Assembly: GCF_901905185.1 (NCBI RefSeq)
Contig: NZ_CABFMQ020000142.1
Coordinates: 62,001-126,000, forward strand
Direction of reading: 5' to 3'
Length of the DNA stretch: 64,000 bases
Origin: Methylocella tundrae
Lineage (GTDB): Bacteria; Pseudomonadota; Alphaproteobacteria; Rhizobiales; Beijerinckiaceae
In this document: positions 17,331 to 25,919 of the stretch, in pieces
Layout of the letters: each line of letters begins with the position of its first letter
Position numbering within the stretch: the stretch's first letter is position 1
Notes under the pieces: generated by a model
Database searches by the model: none
Seen by the model: only the letters and a program-made list of their open reading frames with translations
Told to the model about the DNA's origin: nothing
Position numbers and translations under genes: made by a program

Positions 17331-18482
17331 TCAGCTGCGTGGCGCGCCCCGACCATCGCGTGGCGAATACATCGGCATGAGAACACGGAATGTGGTGCGC
17401 CTCGTCGCGGACTCACATTCAATAGTGCCGCCATGATCGCCAATAATCTTGGCTACCAATGCAAGTCCAAGGCCACTTCCGCTGGCTTTGGTGGTGATGA
17501 ATGGATCGAACAAATAGGGCATTACTTCGGGAGGGATGCCTGGACCATTGTCGCGTACACAACATTCAAGTGGCAGGCTGACAGGCTTTTTGGAGCCGGG
17601 AATCTGCATTCGCACGCCCGGCCTGAACGCCGTCGATAATTCGATGTCGCCATCGCCTCCTTCGCCGATCGCTTCGGCGGCGTTTTTCACGAGATTGAGG
17701 AACATCTGCACGAGCTGATCCCTGTTGCCGAGCACGGGCGGCAGCGAGGGATCGTAGATCTCGTGGAAGCGGATGTTGCGGGCGAATCCGGCCTGCGCCA
17801 CCTTCTTCACGTGATCGAGAATGGCGTGAATATTGACGCTCTCCCGCTCGATTGGCCGCCCATCCGAAAAGGCGCTCATCCGGTCGACGAGCTTTACGAT
17901 CCGGTCGGTTTCCTCGCAAATCAGGCGCGTCAGAGCACGGTCTGAATCATTTGCATCAATTTCAAGCAGTTGCGCCGCGCCTCTGATGCCAGACAGCGGG
18001 TTCTTGATTTCATGCGCGAGCATCGAGGCCATCGCGGCGACCGAACGCGCGCCGCCGCGGTGATTGAGCTGCCGCTCCATCTTGTCCGTCAGCGAACGTT
18101 CCTGCAGCATCACGACGACGCCGTTTTGCGGCTCCGCCAGCGGCGTCACGAAAATATCGACCAGAAGATCGACCGGTCCGCCTTTGGCGAGGCCGAGTTC
18201 GACGCGATAGCCATTGAAGGCGGCGCCGGTGGCCTTTACCTGCTCGACGAATTCGAGGAGCGGAGAGCCGCGGACGACGAACTGACTCAAGTTAAGCTGG
18301 CGCATCGATTCCCGGCTCATGCCGAAGAAAGTTTCCGAAGCGACATTGGCGTCGGCGATCGCGCCGTCCGGCCGAACGGCGAGCACCGGATGAGGCAATG
18401 CGTCCAAAAGTCGAGTAGCGTCGAACCCCGCCGGAGCGATCGGCGTGGGTTCATCGTTGCGGGCAGCCCAAAGCGTCGCCAT
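17331..18482 (-). CDS. ntrB: Nitrogen sensor kinase/phosphatase NtrB
   Basis: Cytoplasmic two-component kinase of 383 residues with an N-terminal PAS domain (about 25-120), phospho-acceptor His157 in LAHEIKNPLSG, and a GHKL domain with NLVKNAAEA, DNGPGIP and GSGLGLALV. PII protein controls its switch between NtrC kinase and phosphatase. The ATG at 18482 shares one base with the dusB stop (TAATG), and dusB-ntrB-ntrC form one operon, the classic alphaproteobacterial arrangement (dusB was formerly called nifR3). An open frame extends 370 bases further upstream but lies inside dusB. Confidence 0.96.
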   Translation of the reverse strand: MATLWAARNDEPTPIAPAGFDATRLLDALPHPVLAVRPDGAIADANVASETFFGMSRESMRQLNLSQFVVRGSPLLEFVEQVKATGAAFNGYRVELGLAKGGPVDLLVDIFVTPLAEPQNGVVVMLQERSLTDKMERQLNHRGGARSVAAMASMLAHEIKNPLSGIRGAAQLLEIDANDSDRALTRLICEETDRIVKLVDRMSAFSDGRPIERESVNIHAILDHVKKVAQAGFARNIRFHEIYDPSLPPVLGNRDQLVQMFLNLVKNAAEAIGEGGDGDIELSTAFRPGVRMQIPGSKKPVSLPLECCVRDNGPGIPPEVMPYLFDPFITTKASGSGLGLALVAKIIGDHGGTIECESATRRTTFRVLMPMYSPRDGRGAPRS

Positions 18483-19504
18483 TATGCCGCCTCCGCCTGG
18501 GCTGGCGCCTCGAAAGCCTCGCGCAAAAGAGATCTGACGATCGCCGGATCCTCGGCCGTGACAAGGCGCTGGCGCAAGGTCCCTGCCCCGGACCATTGCG
18601 CATAAGCCGCCAGATGCTTCCTTGCGTGGCGGAGCCCTTGCTCCGCGCCGAACAGTTCGAGGATTCCCTCGTAATGCTCCAACGCCGCGTCGCGTCGCGC
18701 CTCGCGCGAGGGCTCGGGACGCATTGATCGATGCGCGAGAAAATGCGCGGCGTCGCCAACGAACCACGGACGCCCCACGGCCGATCGCCCGATCATGACC
18801 GCATCCGCGCCAGAGGCGGCAAGCATCGCGGCCGCGTCGGCCAGGCTGGCGCAATCGCCATTTGCGACAACCGGAATCCTCACCGCCGCCTTAACGTCAC
18901 GGATCGCTCGCCAATTGGCCTTGCCGGCATAAAACTGACAGCGGGTGCGGCCGTGAACCGTCAACATGGCGACGCCCTCCGATTCAGCGAGGCGGCCAAG
19001 CTCAGGCGCATTGATCGAGCCCTCGTCCCAGCCCAGCCGCATTTTGAGCGTTACGGGGATGCGAACGGCGCCAACAGTGGCTCTGATCAAGTCAAGCGCA
19101 AGAGGGAGGTCGCGCATCAAATGCGACCCGGCGTAGCCGGTCGTCACTTTTTTCGCCGGGCACCCCATGTTGATGTCGACCATCGCGGCTCCGCAATCCT
19201 CAGCAATCCGCGCCGCTTCCGCCATGGCCGCGGGCGCGCAACCGGCGATTTGCACGACATGCGGATCGACGCCGCGCCCTTCCGCCTTCAGGCGATTGGC
19301 CGCGTCGCCCCTTACATAGGCGTCGGCGGCGACCATTTCGGAGACTACAAAAGAGGCTCCAAAGCGCCGCGCCAGTCGGCGCATTGCGAGATCTGTGACC
19401 CCTGACATGGGAGCCAGCATGGCTCGGCCCTCGACGCAAAGGGCGCCGATCCGAAGGTGGGCAGCCTGATCGGGATTGCCTAAATTCTTAGCACTATCGC
19501 TCAT
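18482..19504 (-). CDS. dusB: tRNA-dihydrouridine synthase B
   Basis: An FMN-dependent TIM-barrel enzyme of 340 residues that reduces uridine to dihydrouridine in the tRNA D-loop. Visible motifs are LAPMSGVTD near the front, the catalytic-cysteine loop NMGCPAKKV, and the phosphate-binding segments NGDC and ADAVMIGRSAVGRPW. In Rhizobiales it is the first gene of the ntr operon and has been called nifR3. It is divergent from ispDF with a 159-base gap that should hold both promoters. Confidence 0.95.
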   Translation of the reverse strand: MSDSAKNLGNPDQAAHLRIGALCVEGRAMLAPMSGVTDLAMRRLARRFGASFVVSEMVAADAYVRGDAANRLKAEGRGVDPHVVQIAGCAPAAMAEAARIAEDCGAAMVDINMGCPAKKVTTGYAGSHLMRDLPLALDLIRATVGAVRIPVTLKMRLGWDEGSINAPELGRLAESEGVAMLTVHGRTRCQFYAGKANWRAIRDVKAAVRIPVVANGDCASLADAAAMLAASGADAVMIGRSAVGRPWFVGDAAHFLAHRSMRPEPSREARRDAALEHYEGILELFGAEQGLRHARKHLAAYAQWSGAGTLRQRLVTAEDPAIVRSLLREAFEAPAQAEAA

Positions 19505-19663
19505 GCCTATATCATAATCAATTTGTGCATCGCGACAATGGAATAAAATGGTTCAGGATGGCTGGACGGAGAAATTGACGCAGGGCTGGAAAAGCGACAG
19601 GAACAGCGCAGTTAATTTCCATGCTCCTACAACGCTGATGCAATCCAGCTCTTCTCAAGGTTC

Positions 19664-20878
19664 ATGAACGCTCGATCTCCCTTATATGGCGCGGAATTGG
19701 CCATTCTCGTCGTCGCCGCCGGCCGAGGCTCACGCGTCGGCGCGGGCCGTCCTAAGCAATACCGGCCGCTCGCCGGCCGAACCATGCTCGCCCATAATTT
19801 ATCGGCGCTGCTTCGCGCCGCGCCTCACGCGCTCATCGCGCCAGTCATTCACGCGGATGATATCGAGCTTTATAGAGAGAGCGTCGCGAGCCTCGGCGCG
19901 CAGGCGCAGAATTTGAGAGCTCCGATTTTCGGTGGGGCGACGCGGCAGGAAAGCGTTCGGGCGGGGCTTGAAGCGCTCGACCTAGACCGGAATAAAAGAC
20001 CAAAAATCGTTCTTATTCATGATGCTGCACGTATTTTTGCGAGCGATAAATTAATTTGCCGCGCAATTCTGGCGGCGAAAGCTCATGGGGCCGCAATTCC
20101 GGGTGTTGTCGTTACGGACACCATCAAGGAGATCGCCGACGACGATTTCATCGCCCGGACGCCGCCGCGTGCGCGGCTGCGGGCGGTGCAGACGCCACAG
20201 GCGTTTGATTTCGATCTAATTCTCGCGGCGCACCGGAAGGCCGCGGCGGCGGGCGCGAACGAACTGACTGATGACGCCGCCATCGCCGAATGGGTCGGCC
20301 ACCGTGTCCATGTTTTCGAAGGAGACGCAGGAAATATGAAAATAACCAGCGCCGAGGACGTCGTAGCCGCGGAGGCGAGGCTGATCCGGGACCTGCAGGA
20401 CATCAGGACGGGTCAGGGTTATGACGTGCATGCATTCGGGCCGGGCGATCACATCTGGCTGGGCGGTTTGAAAGTACCGCACGATCATGGGCTTGTCGGC
20501 CATTCCGACGCCGACGTATTAAGTCACGCGATCACCGATGCGCTGCTCGGCGCCCTCGCGGACGGCGATATCGGCAGTCATTTTCCGCCTTCCGATCCGC
20601 AATGGCGCGGCGCCGCCTCAAAAATTTTCCTCGCAGCCGCGGCGGCCAAGGTGCGTGAGCGCGGCGGCATGATCGCGCATATCGACGCGACGCTTGTCTG
20701 TGAACGGCCGAAAGTCGGCCCTCATCGCGAGGCGATCCGCGCCAGCATCGCGGCGATCATTGACGTTCCCCTGGACCGGGTGGCGGTCAAGGCGACAACC
20801 AGCGAACGCCTCGGTTTTACCGGGCGCGGAGAAGGCATCGCCTCGATCGCCATTGCGACCATTCGCTTGCCGCTTTAA
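19664..20878 (+). CDS. ispDF: Bifunctional IspD/IspF isoprenoid enzyme
   Basis: A 404-residue fusion catalysing two non-consecutive steps of the methylerythritol phosphate pathway. The N-terminal half (to about 235) is the cytidylyltransferase IspD, with AAGRGSRVGAGRPKQ at the CTP-binding loop and HDAARIF. The C-terminal half is the cyclodiphosphate synthase IspF, with zinc-binding GYDVHAF, HSDADVLSHAITDALLGA and TTSERLGFTGRGEG. The fusion is common in alphaproteobacteria. A nicotinamide-nucleotide amidase follows 10 bases later, probably co-transcribed. Confidence 0.97.
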   Translation: MNARSPLYGAELAILVVAAGRGSRVGAGRPKQYRPLAGRTMLAHNLSALLRAAPHALIAPVIHADDIELYRESVASLGAQAQNLRAPIFGGATRQESVRAGLEALDLDRNKRPKIVLIHDAARIFASDKLICRAILAAKAHGAAIPGVVVTDTIKEIADDDFIARTPPRARLRAVQTPQAFDFDLILAAHRKAAAAGANELTDDAAIAEWVGHRVHVFEGDAGNMKITSAEDVVAAEARLIRDLQDIRTGQGYDVHAFGPGDHIWLGGLKVPHDHGLVGHSDADVLSHAITDALLGALADGDIGSHFPPSDPQWRGAASKIFLAAAAAKVRERGGMIAHIDATLVCERPKVGPHREAIRASIAAIIDVPLDRVAVKATTSERLGFTGRGEGIASIAIATIRLPL

Positions 20879-20888
20879 GGCGTTCTCA

Positions 20889-21386
20889 ATGTTCGACGAC
20901 AAGCTGATCCGCCGGGCCGAAGCGCTGATCGCGCTCTATCGCGAACAGCGACTTCTTTTGGGAAGCGCGGAATCCTGCACCGGCGGCCTCGTCGCGGGCC
21001 TTCTCACCTCCATAGCCGGCTCCTCCGAGGTATTCGAGCGCGGCTTCGTCACCTATTCGAATGCCGCCAAGACGGCCTGTCTTGGCGTTGACAGCGCGCT
21101 TCTTGAGCGCTTCGGCGCCGTCAGCGCCGATGTCGCGGCGGCGATGGCGGTCGGGGTGCTGGGGAATTCGCCTGTGGACGTCGCCGTTTCCGTGACTGGG
21201 ATCGCCGGTCCGGGCGGTGGTTCGCCTGCAAAGCCCGTCGGACTCGTTTATTTCGGCGTTGCGCGCCGTGGCGGCGAGACGCGGACGCTCGAAAAGCGAT
21301 TTGGCGACCTCGGACGATCCAATGTGCGGGCCGCGTCTGTCGCCGTGGCGCTCGATCTTTTGTTCAGGGCCGTGGAAACAGGCTGA
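20889..21386 (+). CDS. pncC: CinA C-terminal domain protein (NMN amidase)
   Basis: A 165-residue stand-alone CinA C-terminal domain. The AESCTGGLVAGLLTSIAGSS motif holds the catalytic Ser of nicotinamide-nucleotide amidase, which deamidates NMN to nicotinate mononucleotide in pyridine nucleotide recycling; GIAGPGGGSPAKPVG follows. The N-terminal ADP-ribose pyrophosphatase-like domain of full CinA is absent, which is usual for this genomic position. The ATG at 20889 lies 10 bases after the ispDF stop; an open frame extends back into ispDF but is unconserved. Confidence 0.9.
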   Translation: MFDDKLIRRAEALIALYREQRLLLGSAESCTGGLVAGLLTSIAGSSEVFERGFVTYSNAAKTACLGVDSALLERFGAVSADVAAAMAVGVLGNSPVDVAVSVTGIAGPGGGSPAKPVGLVYFGVARRGGETRTLEKRFGDLGRSNVRAASVAVALDLLFRAVETG

Positions 21387-21396
21387 CCTCGGCGCG

Positions 21397-21849
21397 TCAC
21401 GGCGCGCCGTACACAACATCAGCGCGGCGCTCGAAGGCCTCCGAGAATTTGCGAAACGCCGTGTCGAACATGCCGCCCATCAAAAGGCTCAAAGCACGGC
21501 TTTTGAATTCATAAGCGATCTCAAATTCGACGACGCAGACGCCGGAGGCCTGTTCGCGAAAACTCCATCGGTTTTCAAGATGCCTGAAAGGCCCGTCGAT
21601 ATATTCGACAAAGATTTCACGTTTTGCGGGGTCGCAGGCGACGCGGCTCGTAAAAGTTTCGCGGATCGCTCTGTAGCCGACCGACATATCCGCGACCTTT
21701 GTCACGACGCCGTCGTTCTCCGTGCGTCTGCGAATCTCGAGCCCGAGGCACAAAGGCACGAATTGCGGATAAGCTTCAATGTCCGCGACAAGGTCGAACA
21801 TTTCTGTCGCGCTATGGCGAACCCTGCGGGTCGTTCGGAAGGAAGGCAT
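21397..21849 (-). CDS. START-domain protein, RatA/Coq10 family
   Basis: A 150-residue protein with the Coq10/RatA pattern: a front beta-strand containing RRVRHSATEMFDLVADIEAYPQF, then LCLGLEI, a long strand with TFTSRVACDP, and the C-terminal helix (LMGGMFDTAFRKFSEAFERRA). Family members bind hydrophobic ligands; in alphaproteobacteria they are mostly annotated as ubiquinone-binding Coq10 proteins, whereas E. coli RatA was described as a toxin affecting ribosome assembly. It lies downstream of lipA on the same strand and is convergent with cinA. Confidence 0.88.
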   Translation of the reverse strand: MPSFRTTRRVRHSATEMFDLVADIEAYPQFVPLCLGLEIRRRTENDGVVTKVADMSVGYRAIRETFTSRVACDPAKREIFVEYIDGPFRHLENRWSFREQASGVCVVEFEIAYEFKSRALSLLMGGMFDTAFRKFSEAFERRADVVYGAP

Positions 21850-21950
21850 GCCTCGTCACAAATGCCCCTTAAAGCAACATGCGGCCATTTTGCGCGGGCA
21901 ACGCGCAAAGAGCATGCTTTGCTTTGGAAAATCGGAACTGATCTAGCGGC

Positions 21951-22958
21951 TCAGGCGCCACGCTGCAAGGCCGGGCGCCGCGCCTGCCGTTGCGACTTCA
22001 GCTTGGCGAAATCCTCTCCCGCATGATGCGAGGAACGCGTCAGGGGAGACGAGGAAACCAGGAGAAAGCCTTTCGCGTGTCCGATGGCGGCATAAGAGCT
22101 GAACTCCTCCGGCGTCACGAAACGCTCGACGGCGTGATGCTTTTTGCTCGGCTGCAGATATTGGCCGATGGTCATGAAGTCCACATCGGCGCTGCGCAGA
22201 TCGTCCATCAGTTGGAGCACTTCATGGCGCTCCTCGCCGAGGCCGACCATGATGCCAGATTTGGTAAAAATCGTCGGATCGAGCTCTTTTGCCCTCTGCA
22301 GCAGCCGGATCGAGTGGAAATAGCGCGCGCCCGGACGAACCGTCAGATATTTTGAGGGGACAGTCTCAAGATTATGGTTGAACACGTCGGGTCTCGCCGC
22401 GACGACAGCCTCGAGGGCGCCGGGCTTGCGCAGGAAATCGGGCGTCAGCACCTCGATCGTCGTCCTCGGGCTGGCGGTCCTGATCGCCTCGATCACCTGC
22501 GCAAAATGGCGCGCGCCGCCATCCGCAAGGTCATCGCGATCGACTGACGTGATGACGACATGTGAGAGGCCGAGTTTCGCCACGGCGTCCGCCACTCTCC
22601 CTGGTTCATTGGCATCAAGAGCGCGCGGCATTCCGGTTTTGACGTTGCAGAAGGCGCAAGCCCGCGTGCAGGTGTCGCCCATGATCATGAAAGTCGCGTG
22701 CTTTTTCGCCCAGCACTCGCCGATATTCGGGCAGCCGGCCTCCTCGCACACGGTGACGAGCTTGTGATCCTTGACGATTTTTTGCGTCGCGGCCCATTCG
22801 GGCGAACCCGGCGCTCTGACCCTTATCCATTCCGGCTTGCGCAACACCGGCTGATCGGGGCGATGCGCCTTTTCAGGATGGCGCAGCGGTTGGCTCGCGT
22901 GGGCTTCCTGCGCCTTCGCGTCTTCCACGAGTTCGGAGAGGTCGGATGCTTCCGTCAT
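21951..22958 (-). CDS. lipA: Lipoyl synthase
   Basis: A radical-SAM enzyme of 335 residues that inserts two sulfurs into octanoyl chains on lipoyl domains. It has both iron-sulfur sites: the auxiliary-cluster cysteine motif (EEAGCPNIGECW) and the radical-SAM motif (CTRACAFC), and the C-terminal RSSHHAGE stretch that holds the last auxiliary-cluster ligand. It lies 35 bases after lpd at the end of the pyruvate dehydrogenase cluster, which fits because its products are the lipoyl arms of PdhB and PdhC. A charged N-terminal extension of about 45 residues precedes the catalytic core. Confidence 0.97.
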   Translation of the reverse strand: MTEASDLSELVEDAKAQEAHASQPLRHPEKAHRPDQPVLRKPEWIRVRAPGSPEWAATQKIVKDHKLVTVCEEAGCPNIGECWAKKHATFMIMGDTCTRACAFCNVKTGMPRALDANEPGRVADAVAKLGLSHVVITSVDRDDLADGGARHFAQVIEAIRTASPRTTIEVLTPDFLRKPGALEAVVAARPDVFNHNLETVPSKYLTVRPGARYFHSIRLLQRAKELDPTIFTKSGIMVGLGEERHEVLQLMDDLRSADVDFMTIGQYLQPSKKHHAVERFVTPEEFSSYAAIGHAKGFLLVSSSPLTRSSHHAGEDFAKLKSQRQARRPALQRGA

Positions 22959-22993
22959 ATCTGCGTTTCCCTGCCGCCTACCCGCGACCGCAA

Positions 22994-24436
22994 CTACATA
23001 TGTATCACGCGCCCATAAGCGTCGAGCACGCTTTCATGCATCATCTCTGAAAGCGTCGGATGTGGAAAGACCGAGTTGATCAGCTCTTCCTCGGTCGTCT
23101 CGCAATTCATGGCGACAACGAAGCCCTGGACCAATTCGGTCACTTCCGCGCCGACCATGTGAGCGCCGAGGAGCTTGCCGGATTTGGCGTCGAAGATCGT
23201 TTTGACCAGCCCATCGGGTTCGCCGAGCGCGATGGCCTTGCCGTTGCCAACAAACGGGAAGCGACCGACTTTCACGTCATATCCCGCCTCTTTGGCCTTG
23301 GCCTCGGTCAGCCCGACGGAAGCGACCTGCGGATTGCAATAAGTGCAGCCCGGGATCATGAGCTTATCCATCGGGTGGGGATGGAGTCCCTTGATCGCTT
23401 CGACGCAGATAACCCCCTCATGCTCGGCCTTATGCGCAAGCATCGGCGGCCCAGCGACATCACCGATCGCATAGACGCCAGCGACATTGGTGCGGCCGAC
23501 GCCATCGGCTTTGATGATTCCGCGATCGACGACGACGCCAAGCGCTTCGAGCCCAAGATTTTCAATATTGCCCACGACGCCGACCGCCGAGATCATGCGC
23601 TCGGCGGCAAGTGTCTGGGTCGCGCCCTTGGCGTCCTCGATCGTGGCGACGAGGCTGTCCGCCTTCTTCTCGACCTTCGTCACTTTGGTCGCGGTGAATA
23701 TCTTGATCCCCTGCTTTTCGAACCGTTTGCGCGCGAGCCCCGCGATTTCAGCATCCTCGACCGGCAAAATTTGCGGCAGTACTTCGACGACGGTCACTTC
23801 CGCGCCCATGGTTCGATAGAATGAGGCGAATTCAATGCCGATCGCGCCTGAGCCCATGACGATCAGGCTTTTCGGAAACGCCTCCGGCTTCATCGCCTCG
23901 AAATAGGTCCAGATCAGCTTGCCGTCCGGCTCAATGCCAGGGAGCACGCGGGGCCGCGCGCCGGTTGCAATTATGATGTCCTTCGCCCGATACGCCCCCT
24001 CGCCGAGGACGCCTTTGGGAACGGGGTTTTGCGGTTGCACAGCAGGCTTTTTCGAGGCGCTCACAACAACTTCGCCGGCCTTGGTGATCGTCGCCTCGCC
24101 CCAGATGACGTCGATCTTGTTCTTCTTCATCAGGAATCCGACGCCCCCGTTCAGCTGCGCGGAAATGGCGCGCGAGCGCTTGACCACCGCGCCGGCGTCG
24201 GCGCCCGCCTTGCCCTCAAGCGCCAGACCATAGTCCTTGGCGTGATGCATGTAGTGGAAAATTTCGGCCGACCGCAGCAGGGCTTTGGTCGGGATGCAGC
24301 CCCAGTTGAGGCAGATGCCGCCAAGATGCTCGCGCTCTACGACGGCCGTGCGGAAGCCAAGCTGGGCGGCGCGGATGGCTGCGACATAGCCGCCAGGCCC
24401 GCCGCCGATGATGAGAATGTCGTATGGGTCTGCCAT
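22994..24436 (-). CDS. lpdA: Dihydrolipoyl dehydrogenase (E3)
   Basis: The 480-residue FAD flavoprotein reoxidises dihydrolipoyl groups with NAD+. The FAD-binding GGGPGGYVAAIRAAQLG is near residue 11, the redox-active disulfide is in GGICLNWGCIPTKAL, a second nucleotide-binding motif GSGAIGIEF is in the middle, and the His-Glu pair occurs in the C-terminal interface domain (HPTLSEMMHE). It starts 24 bases after pdhC, so it is the dedicated E3 of this complex. Confidence 0.97.
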   Translation of the reverse strand: MADPYDILIIGGGPGGYVAAIRAAQLGFRTAVVEREHLGGICLNWGCIPTKALLRSAEIFHYMHHAKDYGLALEGKAGADAGAVVKRSRAISAQLNGGVGFLMKKNKIDVIWGEATITKAGEVVVSASKKPAVQPQNPVPKGVLGEGAYRAKDIIIATGARPRVLPGIEPDGKLIWTYFEAMKPEAFPKSLIVMGSGAIGIEFASFYRTMGAEVTVVEVLPQILPVEDAEIAGLARKRFEKQGIKIFTATKVTKVEKKADSLVATIEDAKGATQTLAAERMISAVGVVGNIENLGLEALGVVVDRGIIKADGVGRTNVAGVYAIGDVAGPPMLAHKAEHEGVICVEAIKGLHPHPMDKLMIPGCTYCNPQVASVGLTEAKAKEAGYDVKVGRFPFVGNGKAIALGEPDGLVKTIFDAKSGKLLGAHMVGAEVTELVQGFVVAMNCETTEEELINSVFPHPTLSEMMHESVLDAYGRVIHM

Positions 24437-24460
24437 TGCGGACTCGTTTCGGAGGAAAAA

Positions 24461-25774
24461 CTAGACGAGCATCCCCATGGGGCGCTCGATCAGATGCTTG
24501 AACGCGCCGATGAGTTCTGCGCCGAGGGCGCCGTCGATGGCGCGATGGTCGGTCGAGAGGGTCGCGCTCATCAGGGTTGCGACCGCGGGCGCGCCATCCT
24601 TGACGATGACGCGCTGCTCGCCCGCTCCGACGGCGAGGATCGAGGCCTGCGGCGGATTGATGATTGCGGAAAAGGACTTGATCCCCATCATGCCGAGATT
24701 GGAGACCGAGGACGAGCCGCCCTGATACTCCTCAGGCTTCAATTTCCGAGCTTTCGCGCGGGCGGCGAAATCCTTCATCTCGTTCGAGATCGTCGAGAGG
24801 CTTTTCGTGTCTGCGGAGCGAATGACCGGCGTGATCAGGCCGCCGGGGATCGAAACGGCGACGCCAACGTCGGCATGCTTATGTTTCAGCATAGCGGCTT
24901 CGGTCCAGGTCACATTGGCGTCCGGCACGCGAATAAGTGCGAGCGCCAGAGCCTTGATGATGAAATCATTCACCGAGATTTTGTAGGCTGGCTTGCCGTC
25001 CTTATCGCGTGGCGCGCTCGCGTTGATGCTCTCGCGCAGGGCGAGGAGAGCGTCAAGATCGCAGTCTACCGAAAGATAGAAATGCGGAATCGTCTGGCTC
25101 GCCTCGACAAGGCGACGCGCGATGGTCTTGCGCATGGAATCATGCGGCGTCTCGTCGTAAGACCCAGGCTGAAAGAGTTTCCGGATGGCGTCGTCCGAGG
25201 CTGGCGTAGGCGCCGGCATTGTCGGCGTGGGAGCGGCCGGGGCCTTAGCTGTTTGCGGGCGTGGCTGAGTTAGCGCCGCCTTGACGTCCCGCTCGATGAC
25301 GCGGCCATGCGGCCCTGAACCGGCGATAGCCGAAAGATCCAGGCCTTCCGTTTTCGCAATGCGTCGTGCGAGCGGCGAAGCGAAAATGCGCGGTCCTGCA
25401 TGCCCGTTGACGCTGGCGCCCAAAGGAGCGGCGCCTGGCGCCGGGGCGACGGTGGCGGGAGCCGGGGCAGAAACCGTCGTCGGCGGCGCGGCCTTTGGCG
25501 CAGCGGCCGGCGCGGCGGATGCTGCGTCCTCGCCATCGCCTGCGATGACGCCGATGACGTCATTGACGGCGACATCAGCCGTTCCGTCCGGAACGACGAT
25601 CTTGGCGAGGACGCCTTCGTCCACGGCTTCGACCTCCATCGTCGCCTTGTCCGTCTCGATCTCGGCGAGAATGTCGCCGGACTTGACCGTGTCGCCTTCC
25701 TTTTTCAGCCATCGGCTGAGATTGCCTTTTTCCATGGTCGGGGAAAGCGCGGGCATCAGGATATTGATAGGCAT
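24461..25774 (-). CDS. pdhC: Pyruvate dehydrogenase E2 (dihydrolipoyl acetyltransferase)
   Basis: The 437-residue core subunit passes acetyl groups from the lipoyl arm to CoA. One N-terminal lipoyl domain (residues 1-80, lipoyl Lys in ETDKATMEVEA), an Ala/Pro-rich flexible linker, a peripheral-subunit-binding domain (ASPLARRIAKTEGLDLS), a second linker and the acyltransferase core ending in the catalytic DHRAIDGA motif are in the expected order. The ATG at 25774 directly precedes the lipoyl domain. A 145-base gap separates it from pdhB; in several relatives a small gene occupies that gap, but here only a 13-codon frame is seen. Confidence 0.96.
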   Translation of the reverse strand: MPINILMPALSPTMEKGNLSRWLKKEGDTVKSGDILAEIETDKATMEVEAVDEGVLAKIVVPDGTADVAVNDVIGVIAGDGEDAASAAPAAAPKAAPPTTVSAPAPATVAPAPGAAPLGASVNGHAGPRIFASPLARRIAKTEGLDLSAIAGSGPHGRVIERDVKAALTQPRPQTAKAPAAPTPTMPAPTPASDDAIRKLFQPGSYDETPHDSMRKTIARRLVEASQTIPHFYLSVDCDLDALLALRESINASAPRDKDGKPAYKISVNDFIIKALALALIRVPDANVTWTEAAMLKHKHADVGVAVSIPGGLITPVIRSADTKSLSTISNEMKDFAARAKARKLKPEEYQGGSSSVSNLGMMGIKSFSAIINPPQASILAVGAGEQRVIVKDGAPAVATLMSATLSTDHRAIDGALGAELIGAFKHLIERPMGMLV

Positions 25775-25919
25775 GGGAGGCTCACATTTCGAGCTGGACG
25801 CCGACGTCGATGGGGCCATCTTCAACTGAGGCGGAGAACGCCAACCTCAAGAAAATGAATCAAAACAAATTGTTAGCTGGTTTCTATGATGTCGCGCATG
25901 AAAAACTTCTCCATACGGC

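Noticed and set aside
21392..21409. GGCGCG/CGCGCC hairpin between cinA and ratA
   Set aside because: It overlaps the ratA stop codon and is only six GC pairs, easily found by chance in this composition.
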